Positions 28,054-37,592 are shown, numbered from the stretch's first letter. The stretch is 64,000 bases of DNA from Rhizobium cauense (GCF_019511525.1 NZ_JAEUAT010000003.1:1-64000), one strand, 5' to 3'. Notes: generated by a model from the sequence alone, not told the origin. A program made the numbers and translations.

Positions 28054-30998
28054 CGCGGCGTCAGAAGAAGCTCTCCGTTCTGCTTGCAGTTAGTTGCCTG
28101 GTCTTGTCGACGGCGATTTCGGCAAATGCCCAATCCAAGGCAAAGCCTGCAGAGCAAGTCGACCTGCTGATCCAATTGAAGGATGGTGATGAGCTTTTAA
28201 AGGTTGCCAAGCAGTTGCGCGCAGGAACGGCTGTCTCGGGCGACAATCCATTGAAAGTTCCAAACTTCCCCAAAGCGCGGCAGGCTCTTGAAGCTGTCGT
28301 GACGTTTCCCGGCGCCGGACAGGCAGAGGCGAAGCTGTTGCTGGCGAAGATGATGCTTTCGGGGGAGGGAGGACCGGTTGACCTCGATCGCGCGCTGGTA
28401 CTGCTTGACGATGTCATCAAGGTAGGGAATGCCGAGGCCGCATATATCCGCGGACAGAAGCTGGCCTCGCTTCCCAATCGGGAGAAAGAAGCTCTCGACA
28501 ATCTCAATCTGGCGCTTCGCCTGGGCGACGGTGCTGCGGCATTCGAGCTCGCGAAGCTGCCCAGTGCAACACCGCAGCAAGCCGCTGCCATGACCAGTTT
28601 TGGTCTAAACCTCTTACGCCAGCGCGTTGCGCGCGGCGACGGAGGCGCCGCCTTCGATCTCGGCGGATACTATCGAAAGCAATCGGACAAGTCCGAGGAT
28701 CAGAAAGAGGCGTTGGCCTGGTATCAAAAGGCGGCGCAGCTTGGGCAGACAACAGCTGTTGTCTGGGTGGCACGCTTGCTGGGCGATCCGGACAAGCCTT
28801 TCTTTGATCCCGCAGCCGCTGTCGAGCAATACCAGATCGCCGCGCGCAGTGGATCGATCGAGGCCGCACAGGAACTGGTGCGCGACTTTGCAGAGGCCGG
28901 TCCTCTGAAAGTCCCCCCTCAAGTGTACGACATGTGGATTGCCAAGCTGATCGACTCCAAGGATGCGACGGCAGTTCTCTATTACACCCAAGCCCTGCAA
29001 GAGACGGCCGAGCAGCGCAGGCAGTCGTCAGACATGCTCTACAAGGCAACCATGGCGGGCGATGTGGCCGACCTCGATGATCTGGTACGAATTGGCGAAA
29101 GCTTCCGGGACGGCGCCGGTGTCGTAATCGATCAGACACGTGCCGTAGATATCTTTCGCCTGGGAATTAAGAACGGCTCGAATGCCGCACTGACCAGATT
29201 CGCGCATCTGATCATCGACGCCCCATCTCTCAGAAGCGAAGAAAATGTCACGCTCGCCCGCGAAAAGCTTGGCGGGTTGGCAGCAAAGGGAAGCGTCACT
29301 GGCCAGCTGCTGCTCGGCGACATGTATGCCAAGGGCGTCGTAGGCGAGAGGGACGAGACGAAAGCCATCGAGCTCTATCGCAGTGCCCTCGCTGCGGCGG
29401 AATCGGTCGAGGTGCTCAATCGTCTGGCAGACGTCTATCTGTCGTCCCCCGACGGCAGCAAGCGAATGAAGGCCTTTCCCTATATCGAGCGGGCGTCGCG
29501 GGCTGGCAGTGAAAGCGCCATGCTGAAGGAGGCGGAGGCCTATGCCAAGGGCGAGATCGTTGCGCAGGATTTCGACAAGGCCGTGTCGCTCTACAAGAAG
29601 GCAATCTCGCACGGTGCAACGGATGCTCTGGTCAGGTTAGCAAACCTTTATCTTTCGCGCGGAGGAGAGAGCGCGTTTCGCGACGCACATAAAGCCTTCG
29701 CCGACGCGATAGCCGCGGGGAACCGCGAGGCGCCTGTCGAGATGGCGCGCTTCCTCAAGGAAAACGGGAAACTGGACGAAGCAATCGACCGGCTGACCGC
29801 TGCCGCCCGAAGGAACAACAGTTCTGCCGCCGTCCAGCTCTACGAATATGTGTCCGAGCGGGCCCAGGACCCGAATGTCGGGGCGGAATGGCTACGCGTT
29901 GCGCTGAAGACGGTAAGCGATGTGCCGCGCGAAAAGGTGCATCTGGCGAGCGCCATGCTGATGCCAGCGGATATCCGCCTTAACCTCGAGGGCGCCTCCA
30001 TGCTGCGCGAGCTCGCGAGCGCCAAAATCCCGGGCGCCGCGGTCGCCCTCTCCAATGTCTACATCGAAGGGAAAGGTGACACAACGGATGTCCCGGCCGG
30101 TCTGGAACTGCTGGAACAGGCCTCCCAAAAGGGCGATGTCGATGCCCTCCTGAAGCTCGGCGATCTCTACATGGATGGCAAGTACGTCAAGGGCGACGGC
30201 GAAAAAGCGGTTGGCTATTACCGCGCGGTGATCGCGCTTCACCCGGACGACGAGACCGCTAACATGCGGATGGCGCGCGCCTACAGGGAGGGCAACGGCG
30301 TCGAACGCAATCTCTCGACCGCGGCTTCGTATTTGAAGATCTCCTCTGACGCGGGTAGCCGCATGGCGACGCGTGACCTAGGCCTCGCCTATATGTGGGG
30401 CAGCGGCGTCAAGAGAGACGAAGGCAAGGCTGTTCAGCTCTTGCATTCTGCGGCCGAACACGGCTTCGCCTTTGCCTGGAGCGACCTCGCAGATACATAT
30501 GGTTCCGCTATCGGACCGGCGGTCGATGCCTCGCAGAATTTCAGACTTAACATGCGCGGCGCCAAGGAAGGGCATGTAACCGCCATGATCGGCGCAGGTG
30601 TGGCCCTTCTCTCCGGCTTCGGCACCCAGCGCGATCCCGAGGCAGGTATCCTCTGGCTGGAGAGGGCATCGGCAAGCACCGGCTGGGATGCACCCGATGC
30701 GATGTACAGACTGGCCGAGGTCTACAAATTCGGCATCGGCGTCGACAAGAATCCGAAGAAAGAACGCGAATGGAAACTGCGAGCAGCAAACGCCGGCAGC
30801 GCTACAGCGATGTTCCATCTTGCCCTGGATCTGGAAGCCGAGAATACGGACAGCAGCAAAACAGAAGCTATCAAATGGCTGCAGAGCGCGCGCGCCCTCC
30901 AGCATGTGCAAGCGGCCAAAAAACTCAAGAAAATGGATGCGGGAGACGCGTCTTCCGCATCGCTGCAAGGGGGCGAGGACAATGGTGTGGAAGAGTGA
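28050..30998 (+). CDS. Large periplasmic Sel1-repeat protein (AlgK-like role inferred)
   Basis: A 982-residue protein with a signal peptide (cleavage near ANA-QS) followed almost wholly by Sel1-like/TPR repeats, for example LLLGDMYAKGVVGERDETKA, DLGLAYMWGSGVKRDEGKAV and YRLAEVYKFGIGVDKNPKKE. Sel1 repeats form alpha-helical solenoids that bind proteins; in Pseudomonas, AlgK is such a protein (about 475 residues, lipidated) and helps localise the AlgE porin. This one is twice as long and has no good lipobox. The ATG overlaps the algL stop (ATGA) behind GGAGG. It probably forms part of a trans-periplasmic scaffold for the polymer. Exact partners are unknown. Confidence 0.8.
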   Translation: MTRRQKKLSVLLAVSCLVLSTAISANAQSKAKPAEQVDLLIQLKDGDELLKVAKQLRAGTAVSGDNPLKVPNFPKARQALEAVVTFPGAGQAEAKLLLAKMMLSGEGGPVDLDRALVLLDDVIKVGNAEAAYIRGQKLASLPNREKEALDNLNLALRLGDGAAAFELAKLPSATPQQAAAMTSFGLNLLRQRVARGDGGAAFDLGGYYRKQSDKSEDQKEALAWYQKAAQLGQTTAVVWVARLLGDPDKPFFDPAAAVEQYQIAARSGSIEAAQELVRDFAEAGPLKVPPQVYDMWIAKLIDSKDATAVLYYTQALQETAEQRRQSSDMLYKATMAGDVADLDDLVRIGESFRDGAGVVIDQTRAVDIFRLGIKNGSNAALTRFAHLIIDAPSLRSEENVTLAREKLGGLAAKGSVTGQLLLGDMYAKGVVGERDETKAIELYRSALAAAESVEVLNRLADVYLSSPDGSKRMKAFPYIERASRAGSESAMLKEAEAYAKGEIVAQDFDKAVSLYKKAISHGATDALVRLANLYLSRGGESAFRDAHKAFADAIAAGNREAPVEMARFLKENGKLDEAIDRLTAAARRNNSSAAVQLYEYVSERAQDPNVGAEWLRVALKTVSDVPREKVHLASAMLMPADIRLNLEGASMLRELASAKIPGAAVALSNVYIEGKGDTTDVPAGLELLEQASQKGDVDALLKLGDLYMDGKYVKGDGEKAVGYYRAVIALHPDDETANMRMARAYREGNGVERNLSTAASYLKISSDAGSRMATRDLGLAYMWGSGVKRDEGKAVQLLHSAAEHGFAFAWSDLADTYGSAIGPAVDASQNFRLNMRGAKEGHVTAMIGAGVALLSGFGTQRDPEAGILWLERASASTGWDAPDAMYRLAEVYKFGIGVDKNPKKEREWKLRAANAGSATAMFHLALDLEAENTDSSKTEAIKWLQSARALQHVQAAKKLKKMDAGDASSASLQGGEDNGVEE

Positions 30999-31263
30999 AC
31001 GCCAGCGCAGCGTCACATTTCGCAAGCGAATACCGCGCAGAGCGTTGGGGGGCGTGAGCCTGGAGGAGGGCCGAGCGGGCGGTCCACGCGTCCTCGCCTG
31101 CACCGCACTGATCATGCCCGCCCGAGGCGATTCCGGATTGGACCGGAGTTCCAACTGGGTCGTGCTGGTGAGAAGCGAGATCATCGCACGAGCACGGCAA
31201 CGCATGCTGGACAGATTGAGATCGACCCAAGACGAGAATGGCGGCGGTGGTCGGAAGCAATGA
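30982..31263 (+). CDS. Possible small operon protein, 93 residues
   Basis: An open frame that overlaps the end of the preceding Sel1 gene by 17 bp and stops 12 bp before the next gene, so it exactly fills the gap between two operon genes. The ATG follows a purine-rich GAGG at short distance. The product (starting MVWKSERQRS, ending GGGGRKQ) is basic, has no signal peptide and resembles nothing I know. Against it: composition is not clearly coding and the gap could be plain spacer. Low confidence. Confidence 0.35.
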   Translation: MVWKSERQRSVTFRKRIPRRALGGVSLEEGRAGGPRVLACTALIMPARGDSGLDRSSNWVVLVRSEIIARARQRMLDRLRSTQDENGGGGRKQ

Positions 31264-31275
31264 GGTAGCGTTAAG

Positions 31276-34146
31276 ATGTCGAACGGAACCAAGAGCTGGA
31301 GTGCAAGCGTCATCCGCCCAATTTCGGGCTTGCGGAAAGCCGTGCTCGTCACGACAATCGCCTCCGCGGCTTTTTGTGCCTCAAACGCCATCGCCGCTAC
31401 GCCCGCGTTGATCCCGCTGAGTCCGGATTTTGACTATTCCAAAATTTGCATCGCACCGCCCGCAATTCCCGCGCCGCGCAATTGGAGCCGGTGGGACGGA
31501 AAAAGTCCGAGCAATCTGTCGCCTGACGACATGCTGCGGGATGCGCAGACGCTCTTCAACCCCTACAGCCGTTATCAGAGAAGTCCTGCTACCGCGCAGC
31601 GCATCGCCCTCTATCTGAGCCAGGTTCCTTTTGCCGGCGCGGGCCGCGCGCTGCATCTCTATGGGCGCATTCTCGCCGACGATGACGACGCGTCCCTTCA
31701 CGCTGACGAAATCGTCCGGGTCGAGACTGAAGCGATCAAACGTGGGACGATTGAAGCGGGTACCTTTCTCGGTAGGCTCTATCGCGAAGGCAAAGTAGTG
31801 CCGGTGGACGACAACAGGGCGCAGACGTATCTCATGGCAGCGGCAAACGCAGGCGACCCGAGCGCCGAGTTGGAGCTTGCCCGCCTGTACCACCGCAACC
31901 CTCAACTTGCCGCTACGGCCGACGAGAGCCGTCTCTACCTGAACCGCGCGATCTCGAAGATGTCGGAACGGCTTGGTGCAGGCGATTGCACCGTGTTGAC
32001 CGGCTTCGCTGATATCCTGATTGATGCCGACCTTGGCCTGGACGATCAGCAAGCCTCTGCGCAGTGGTTGCAAGCGGCCGTGAAACTTGGCGATGTCCGC
32101 GCCATGTCGGCGCTCGCGCGCCGATACCTGCAGGACGGCAGCATCGCCACCAAGCAGCAGCAGGCGATCGAGCTGCTGCGGCAGGCCTCAGCGCTCGGAC
32201 ACTCGGCAAGCCGTTTGACCCTGGCCGATCTCCTGCTTTCAGCTTCGCCACAGGGAAACGGCAAGAACGAAGCGCTCAAATTGCTCAGCCAGGAAGCAGA
32301 GCGCAACAACGCCCGCGCTTATGAGATCAGGGCGGCCTACTATCGCGGCGCTTACGGCGCTGGAGTGGATCCGAGCCTCGAACTACAAAGCCTGCAGAAG
32401 GCAGCCGTATTGCCCGACGTTGGCCTCCAGACGCTGGAACGACTCGGCATAATCTATGCGCGCGGCAGCGCGGGCGCACCAAATTTCGAGCTCGCCAAGC
32501 AGACGCTCGTCAAGGCCGCCGATCTTGGCTCGTCTCCCGCCGCCTTCGAGCTCTACAACCTCGCCTCCGGCGACAAACCGTCGATCAAGCTCGACAGGGA
32601 TCCATTGGAGTACCTCAAGGCAGCAGCCGACCATGGCCTCGGCGTCGCCATGAGCAAGCTATCATATCTCTACTCTTGCGGAATGGGTGTCGAGAAAGAC
32701 CGCACCAAGGCACAGCGCTGGCTTGAGAAGGCGGCAGCAGCGGGAAACGCTGCCAGCCTGCTAACTCTTGCGGATGAGGCCCTTGCAAACCGCAACCAAG
32801 AGGGCGCCACTTCAGCCTTTGGCCTACTCATGCAAGCGGCAGAACAAGGCGATGTCGAGGCCATGATGCGCGTTAGTCTCGCCTATCGCGATGGATCGGG
32901 AACGGCGGAAGATCCAGCTGCGGCCGCGACCTGGCGCCAACGCGCGATCACGACGGACGCTGGAGTCGCCACGTTGACCGAAGCACGTACGCTGCTGTCG
33001 CCCGATACCGTTCAGAACCGCAACGCCGTAAAGGCGAGAGCGATGCTGGAGAGATCAGCATCGACGGGAAATCCCGACCTGCTCTTCGAGTTGGCCAAGC
33101 TGTATATGGATCCCGATCCGGCTCTTGAGCCGAATGCGGTGAAAGCGACATCAATTTTCGTCGAAGCGGCGTCAAAAGGCAGCATCTCTGCGATGCTGCG
33201 ACTGGTGGACATGAAAGTACAGGCTGCGGACGGTGACGGAGCTGATTGGCAGCGTTGGCTTGCCCGTGCGAACGCGACCGGCGATCTTCGCGCACTGCTC
33301 AAGCAAGCGGAAATGGAAAGCGACGCCGAACGTCAGGCGACCATTCTGAAGGCCGCTCTGGATCGATCGCTTTGCTCGGACAAAGAGAAAATTCAGGTCG
33401 CACTGGCCGTCCGTACCGTTCCGCAATTCAGACAGAACTATTTCGGTCTTTTCGATCAACTCATTGCAGAGCCAATCGTTGATCCGAACACACAATATCA
33501 AGTTGCACGTTTCCTGTTGAACGAACGCCCAACCGAAAAGGCCAAGGCGATCGAGCTGATGAAGGCCGCCGCCGAGGGCGGAAAGCGCGAGGCGATGCGC
33601 GAGATCGGCCGGATGTATAGTACCGGCGAGGGCATGCCGGTGGACGAGGAGAGCAGCTATACATGGCTGCTCAGAAGCGCACGGCTCGGCGACGAGGGGG
33701 CGCTGGAAAGCCTGGCAACAGGCATCCTGTCACAGCAGACCACTCTCGACGACCCGACAAGCGGCGACGATAGAGTGGGCGCAATGTTGCGCGATCTCGC
33801 AGCTGAGAATTCTCTACAAGTGGCCACCCTTCTGTCGAGACTCTACCTACAGCTCTCCGAGGGCAGCCCTGCCTTCGCTGAAGCAGCAAAGACCTGGACC
33901 CTGAAGGCGGCAACACTCGGAAATGGCGCTGCCATGCTCAATGTTTCCGATTTCTATGCCGCCGGTACTCACGGTTTCGAGCATTCCGACGCCAAGAGCA
34001 CCGAATGGCTCGCGAAAGCGGCACATGCAGGCTACCGCGGCGCTTTCGAAAAATATGCAATCGCGCTTCAAATCGGTTTTGGCACGAAGGCTGACGCCGA
34101 GGAGGCGCAACGCTGGCTAACTAGGTCGACCGAGCTGGCAAACTGA
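31276..34146 (+). CDS. Second large periplasmic Sel1-repeat protein
   Basis: A 956-residue protein. The N-terminal segment ends with a hydrophobic stretch and a cleavable site near AIA-AT (about residue 40), then a short proline-rich region and repeated Sel1/TPR units such as LARLYHRNPQLAATADESRL, LSYLYSCGMGVEKDRTKA and EIGRMYSTGEGMPVDEES. It is similar in size and design to the preceding Sel1 protein but not a recent duplicate: the repeats diverge throughout. The likely location is the periplasm and the likely role scaffolding polymer export in the same operon. No catalytic motif is seen. Confidence 0.8.
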   Translation: MSNGTKSWSASVIRPISGLRKAVLVTTIASAAFCASNAIAATPALIPLSPDFDYSKICIAPPAIPAPRNWSRWDGKSPSNLSPDDMLRDAQTLFNPYSRYQRSPATAQRIALYLSQVPFAGAGRALHLYGRILADDDDASLHADEIVRVETEAIKRGTIEAGTFLGRLYREGKVVPVDDNRAQTYLMAAANAGDPSAELELARLYHRNPQLAATADESRLYLNRAISKMSERLGAGDCTVLTGFADILIDADLGLDDQQASAQWLQAAVKLGDVRAMSALARRYLQDGSIATKQQQAIELLRQASALGHSASRLTLADLLLSASPQGNGKNEALKLLSQEAERNNARAYEIRAAYYRGAYGAGVDPSLELQSLQKAAVLPDVGLQTLERLGIIYARGSAGAPNFELAKQTLVKAADLGSSPAAFELYNLASGDKPSIKLDRDPLEYLKAAADHGLGVAMSKLSYLYSCGMGVEKDRTKAQRWLEKAAAAGNAASLLTLADEALANRNQEGATSAFGLLMQAAEQGDVEAMMRVSLAYRDGSGTAEDPAAAATWRQRAITTDAGVATLTEARTLLSPDTVQNRNAVKARAMLERSASTGNPDLLFELAKLYMDPDPALEPNAVKATSIFVEAASKGSISAMLRLVDMKVQAADGDGADWQRWLARANATGDLRALLKQAEMESDAERQATILKAALDRSLCSDKEKIQVALAVRTVPQFRQNYFGLFDQLIAEPIVDPNTQYQVARFLLNERPTEKAKAIELMKAAAEGGKREAMREIGRMYSTGEGMPVDEESSYTWLLRSARLGDEGALESLATGILSQQTTLDDPTSGDDRVGAMLRDLAAENSLQVATLLSRLYLQLSEGSPAFAEAAKTWTLKAATLGNGAAMLNVSDFYAAGTHGFEHSDAKSTEWLAKAAHAGYRGAFEKYAIALQIGFGTKADAEEAQRWLTRSTELAN

Positions 34147-34163
34147 GAAGTGGGAGTGGCGTC

Positions 34164-35453
34164 ATGAAGAGCATCTTACTGATATCGCTGACCGCTCTGA
34201 TGGCAACAGCAACGATCGCGACCGCCGAAGCCGCAAAGGTCGTAAAGCCGACGCCCAGGCCCGTCATTGAGAAATACGCAAACTGGGAAGAGATGCGGAT
34301 CAGCAAGGGCTGGCCCGATGTCAACGCCGCGGCGAAGCTTCCCTTACCCAAGCGCCTGGCAATAGCCACTGCAGCCCTTACGACACCTGACCGGAAGGTG
34401 CGTGATCCCAGCTATGGTTTCGCACTTCTGCTCACAGGGCAAACATCGCGCGACGCCACACGACTTCTCGCCAAGGGCGTTCTAATGAACGACTACTCAT
34501 TCGGTGATAAAACGCCAGCAGTCCTTCGTTCCCTTGCCGCTGAGGCCATGCGCGGCTGCAAGAGTTGCGTGGCGGCCTATGGATTGATCCAGTATGCCGG
34601 TCAGGATGTCCCGCAAAATGATGCTGTTGCCTACAAGTGGTACCGATGGGCCGCAGTTGTCGGAAATGCCAAGGGGATTGAGGCAACGTCACTTGCTCTT
34701 GCTGAAGGCCGTGGAACAGCCAAGAGTATTCCGGAAGCAAAGAAATGGGCGAGCCGTCTGGAACCTACGCGCCGAGCAAAGCTTTATACGGAGATGGCGA
34801 AGCGCATCGTGCTGAGCAAGAATCCGGAAGACGTGGACGTCAGTTCCGATTTATTGCTGCAGGCGATGGCACTCAATCCGCTCGACGCTGGCAGGCCAGC
34901 AAAACAGTTACTCAATCTCGACTACCCCACTCCGGTGCAGGACAAGGCGATGGATGAGATTCGCGCAGCCGGACGGAAAGCCGACCCGAATGCGCTCAAG
35001 GTGATGGGCCAGGTCTTGTGGAGGAAGGACAAGCCGGAAGCTGTCGACGAGGCAATTTCGATGTTCCAGATCCTGGCGGAGACCGGCAACGTTGAGGCCA
35101 TAGACTATTTGTCGAAGGCCCTGGAGCGTTCGGATGTCGACAAGAGCCGAAAAACTCAGATCATTGCCAGCCTCCAGTCAGCCGCAGCCAGCGGATATGC
35201 TCCTGCCTCAAAGGTACTGGGCAGCGCCTACTATCATGGCACCGGCGTCGACGCTTCGCTTGAAAAGGCGCAGGCCTACCGGGAAGCCGCCGCCAAACAG
35301 AATGATCCCGAGGCTCAATATCTTCTCGGCATGATGATGCTTCAGGTGACCAACGGCTCACAAGATGACTCGGCAGGCCGGGAGTGGCTGGAGAAGTCGG
35401 CAGCGGGTGGCTACGCACTGGCGCGCGCCGCGCTTCAGCAACTGTCCAACTAG
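34164..35453 (+). CDS. Third periplasmic Sel1-repeat protein, AlgK-sized
   Basis: A 429-residue protein with a signal peptide (cleavage near AEA-AK) and Sel1 units, for example KVLGSAYYHGTGVDASLEKA and YLLGMMMLQVTNGSQDDSAG. At this length it is the closest of the three to Pseudomonas AlgK, but it has no lipobox cysteine at the cleavage site and the remaining cysteines (CKSC) are internal. It begins 17 bp after the preceding gene with GAAGTGGGAGTG before the ATG. It is the last gene of the operon: the next gene converges 33 bp downstream. A role as periplasmic assembly factor is inferred from repeat type and context. Confidence 0.8.
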   Translation: MKSILLISLTALMATATIATAEAAKVVKPTPRPVIEKYANWEEMRISKGWPDVNAAAKLPLPKRLAIATAALTTPDRKVRDPSYGFALLLTGQTSRDATRLLAKGVLMNDYSFGDKTPAVLRSLAAEAMRGCKSCVAAYGLIQYAGQDVPQNDAVAYKWYRWAAVVGNAKGIEATSLALAEGRGTAKSIPEAKKWASRLEPTRRAKLYTEMAKRIVLSKNPEDVDVSSDLLLQAMALNPLDAGRPAKQLLNLDYPTPVQDKAMDEIRAAGRKADPNALKVMGQVLWRKDKPEAVDEAISMFQILAETGNVEAIDYLSKALERSDVDKSRKTQIIASLQSAAASGYAPASKVLGSAYYHGTGVDASLEKAQAYREAAAKQNDPEAQYLLGMMMLQVTNGSQDDSAGREWLEKSAAGGYALARAALQQLSN

Positions 35454-35486
35454 AGCGCTGAACAGGTTACAATAGAGAAGTGACAC

Positions 35487-36545
35487 TCAGCAGCCGACCA
35501 GGGGCTCGAGTTGCACCTTGCCTTTCTTCTTTTCCTTCTCCTCGGAGTTGTTTTGCGAGGTATTGCCGCAAACCTTGCCCTGCGGGCCGCGCTCTGCGCG
35601 AACGACCGCGACGCCGACCCGCTGAAACGTGTTGCCGTAGACGTCGTTATGGATGCCGTCGCTTTCACCATCACCACCGAGGCGGACCCCCGCACCTCTC
35701 ACATTGCTGACGGTGTTGTAGCGAAAGACGTTGTTGTTGCCGCGCGAATCGAAACCGCCGGAATTCTTGTCCTTTTGACCAGAGCATTGATTGTGCTCAA
35801 TAATGTTACGGCTTGAGCCCTCCTTTATATCGACGCACTCGTTGCCCTTGGTGTCGATGACATTGTGATGGACGTGATTGGCATCCGACGCATCGACCGA
35901 CCTGTCCGGAGCACCATTCGCACCGCGTTGTTCGGGAGCCGTGCCGATATAGATCCCTTCACCATTCTTTCCGCCGTCCTTGAAGGCGAAGTCATAGCGG
36001 CCACAATTGCTGATCTGCGAATAGGCGATTTCGTTTTGACGTGTCTGATAACGCAGCCTGATGCACTCCCCACCGGCGTTTTTGACCGACATGTTCAATA
36101 TTCGCAGACCCGTGACACCATTTCCGCGCGTCTTGCCGATTACGTAAATGAGCTTATCGCGATAACTGCCCTTGGTGTTCCCGGCGCCGAACTTGCCATC
36201 GACGGTGAAGCCCCGCAGTTCCGTGTAGTCATGGTTGATCTCGATGATCCGCGGCGCACCGCCTCCCTTGATAATCGCCGAACGAGGACCGGTGATCACG
36301 ATCGGCTTGCCCGACCTGCCATCTCGGACGGTCTTGAAGTCTTCGTAATACACGCCGGGTTTCAGGCGGATGACATCTCCGGGTTCGGCGCGGTTGAGGG
36401 CGGCCTGTATGCCCTGTGCACGGGTACCGCTGGGCGAAGGGGAAACATCGATTGTCGCCGCAAGGCTCGCACTGGCGAAGGCCGCGCAGCCGCAGAAAGC
36501 CAAGGTGCGAGCAACAAGAGAAGACGCCAAAGATTGATAAGCCAT
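35487..36545 (-). CDS. Secreted right-handed beta-helix protein (possible polysaccharide-acting enzyme)
   Basis: A 352-residue protein with a signal peptide (MAYQSLASSLVART onward, cleavage near SLA-AT) and parallel beta-helix repeats; the opening IQAALNRAEPGDVIRLKPG is typical of PL6/pectate-lyase-like and NosD/epimerase beta-helices. Later coils include GGECIRLRYQTRQNEI, NECVDIKEGSSRNIIEHN and NNNVFRYNTVSNV. The tail is Lys/Glu-rich (SEEKEKKKGK) with a terminal cysteine. A lyase or C5-epimerase activity on the neighbouring polyuronate is plausible, but no active-site triad can be assigned. ATG 36545 is preferred, with AGAGG seven bases upstream, over an upstream in-frame ATG at 36656. It converges on the alginate-like operon. 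Confidence 0.72.
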   Translation of the reverse strand: MAYQSLASSLVARTLAFCGCAAFASASLAATIDVSPSPSGTRAQGIQAALNRAEPGDVIRLKPGVYYEDFKTVRDGRSGKPIVITGPRSAIIKGGGAPRIIEINHDYTELRGFTVDGKFGAGNTKGSYRDKLIYVIGKTRGNGVTGLRILNMSVKNAGGECIRLRYQTRQNEIAYSQISNCGRYDFAFKDGGKNGEGIYIGTAPEQRGANGAPDRSVDASDANHVHHNVIDTKGNECVDIKEGSSRNIIEHNQCSGQKDKNSGGFDSRGNNNVFRYNTVSNVRGAGVRLGGDGESDGIHNDVYGNTFQRVGVAVVRAERGPQGKVCGNTSQNNSEEKEKKKGKVQLEPLVGC

Positions 36546-36784
36546 TGTGACCTCTTCAGAATCATTGAGGAATTTCACAGGCACCGGAAAATTGCATTCC
36601 GGACAAACATGAAATGGATATTCTTGATATCCGTCACACTGCAAAGAATTACTCACACAAGACTATGTCGAATAGTTGATAATCACTCATCACGATTATG
36701 TTTTTCTTCGTATACCGTGAAAAATCTTGTCCATTATGCTGAGTTAATATAGCCTTAGCTTGTTGACTCCGAAGGAGCTGGACC

Positions 36785-37156
36785 ATGATGAAGCTATTCC
36801 TTGTCGTCTCCACGCTGCTCTCTTTTTCAGCAACAAACGCTCTAGCCGCCAGCCCATGGTACCAGCTTCTTCCCGTACCAAACGCACCCGGCTGCAAGGT
36901 TCTTGCCGACCCGAATGGCCGGCCCATCCAGCAACGGTACGAGTCGGGCGGCGCCCGCATGTATGCGATCGGTGGCAAGGCATGTCCGCAGAGGTTCCCC
37001 GGCGAAAGTTACGCCACGATTTCTACCGCTCGGTCGATCACGACTGATGGAAACTTTGCGCGGATTATCACCAAGACGCGCAAGTTGGTGGTCACTCGGG
37101 CGGGCACCGGCAACAACTATACGTTCGCGATAAACAAGCTTGATGTGACTCAATAG
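36785..37156 (+). CDS. Small secreted protein of unknown function
   Basis: A 123-residue protein with a clear signal peptide (MMKLFLVVSTLLSFSATNALA, cleavage before ASPW) and two cysteines in the mature part that could form a disulfide. The mature protein is basic and beta-strand-like. GAAGGAG lies seven bases before the first of two adjacent ATGs. It is divergent from the beta-helix gene with a 239-bp AT-rich gap between them, so the two may share control. I do not recognise a family. Confidence 0.65.
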   Translation: MMKLFLVVSTLLSFSATNALAASPWYQLLPVPNAPGCKVLADPNGRPIQQRYESGGARMYAIGGKACPQRFPGESYATISTARSITTDGNFARIITKTRKLVVTRAGTGNNYTFAINKLDVTQ

Positions 37157-37592
37157 ACGGACGTTACGGGCGACAAAGGTTACTCGCGATTCCTCGCTGT
37201 GAGGCTAGGCACTATGAAATTCGACCACTCCCTGGCCGAACGCTCTACTGGCAACGTCGATGCGCGACCTGTCATCCACTGCTTGAAGAGCCGCATCGGC
37301 TCGACTGAGGCCGCGCGATGGCGACATCGGTGACGACGAGCTGTGCCAACCCTGGACATTTGACCATGGCCAGGATCGCTTGGCCGCGCCCTCGATGCCT
37401 ACCGAGAACCGCAATCGCTCTCCAAGCGGGCTCAAACGATCACAATATATGCGCGCCGAGTTCAAGTATTACGACAATCAATCGAACATGTCCTAAATAC
37501 ATTTTGGCGTTACCCAATAAGGCGTACTGCGGGTTAATTGTTGCACGCGTTTAACTCATGCTAACTATACAGCAGGGTTGAGGGTCTGCACT
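37157..37592. other. Intergenic region upstream of the sugar-phosphotransferase gene
   Basis: About 435 bp with no supported gene. Short frames on both strands have no motif. The last 100 bp are AT-richer and include TTGCAC at 37541 and CTATAC at 37565, spaced 18 bp, a weak candidate promoter for the downstream gene. Nothing else stands out. Confidence 0.3.

Noticed and set aside
28050..28140. Lipobox in the first Sel1 protein (AVSC)
   Set aside because: The -3 residue is Ala, and a good signal peptidase I site (ANA-QS) follows the hydrophobic core, so lipidation as in AlgK is not supported.
30598..30981. Upstream part of the 221-residue frame around the small operon ORF
   Set aside because: It is antiphase to the well-supported Sel1 protein; only the part from 30982 could be a gene.
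37205..37465. 86-residue minus-strand frame as possible transposase remnant
   Set aside because: No DDE or helix-turn-helix motif could be found; treated as non-coding.
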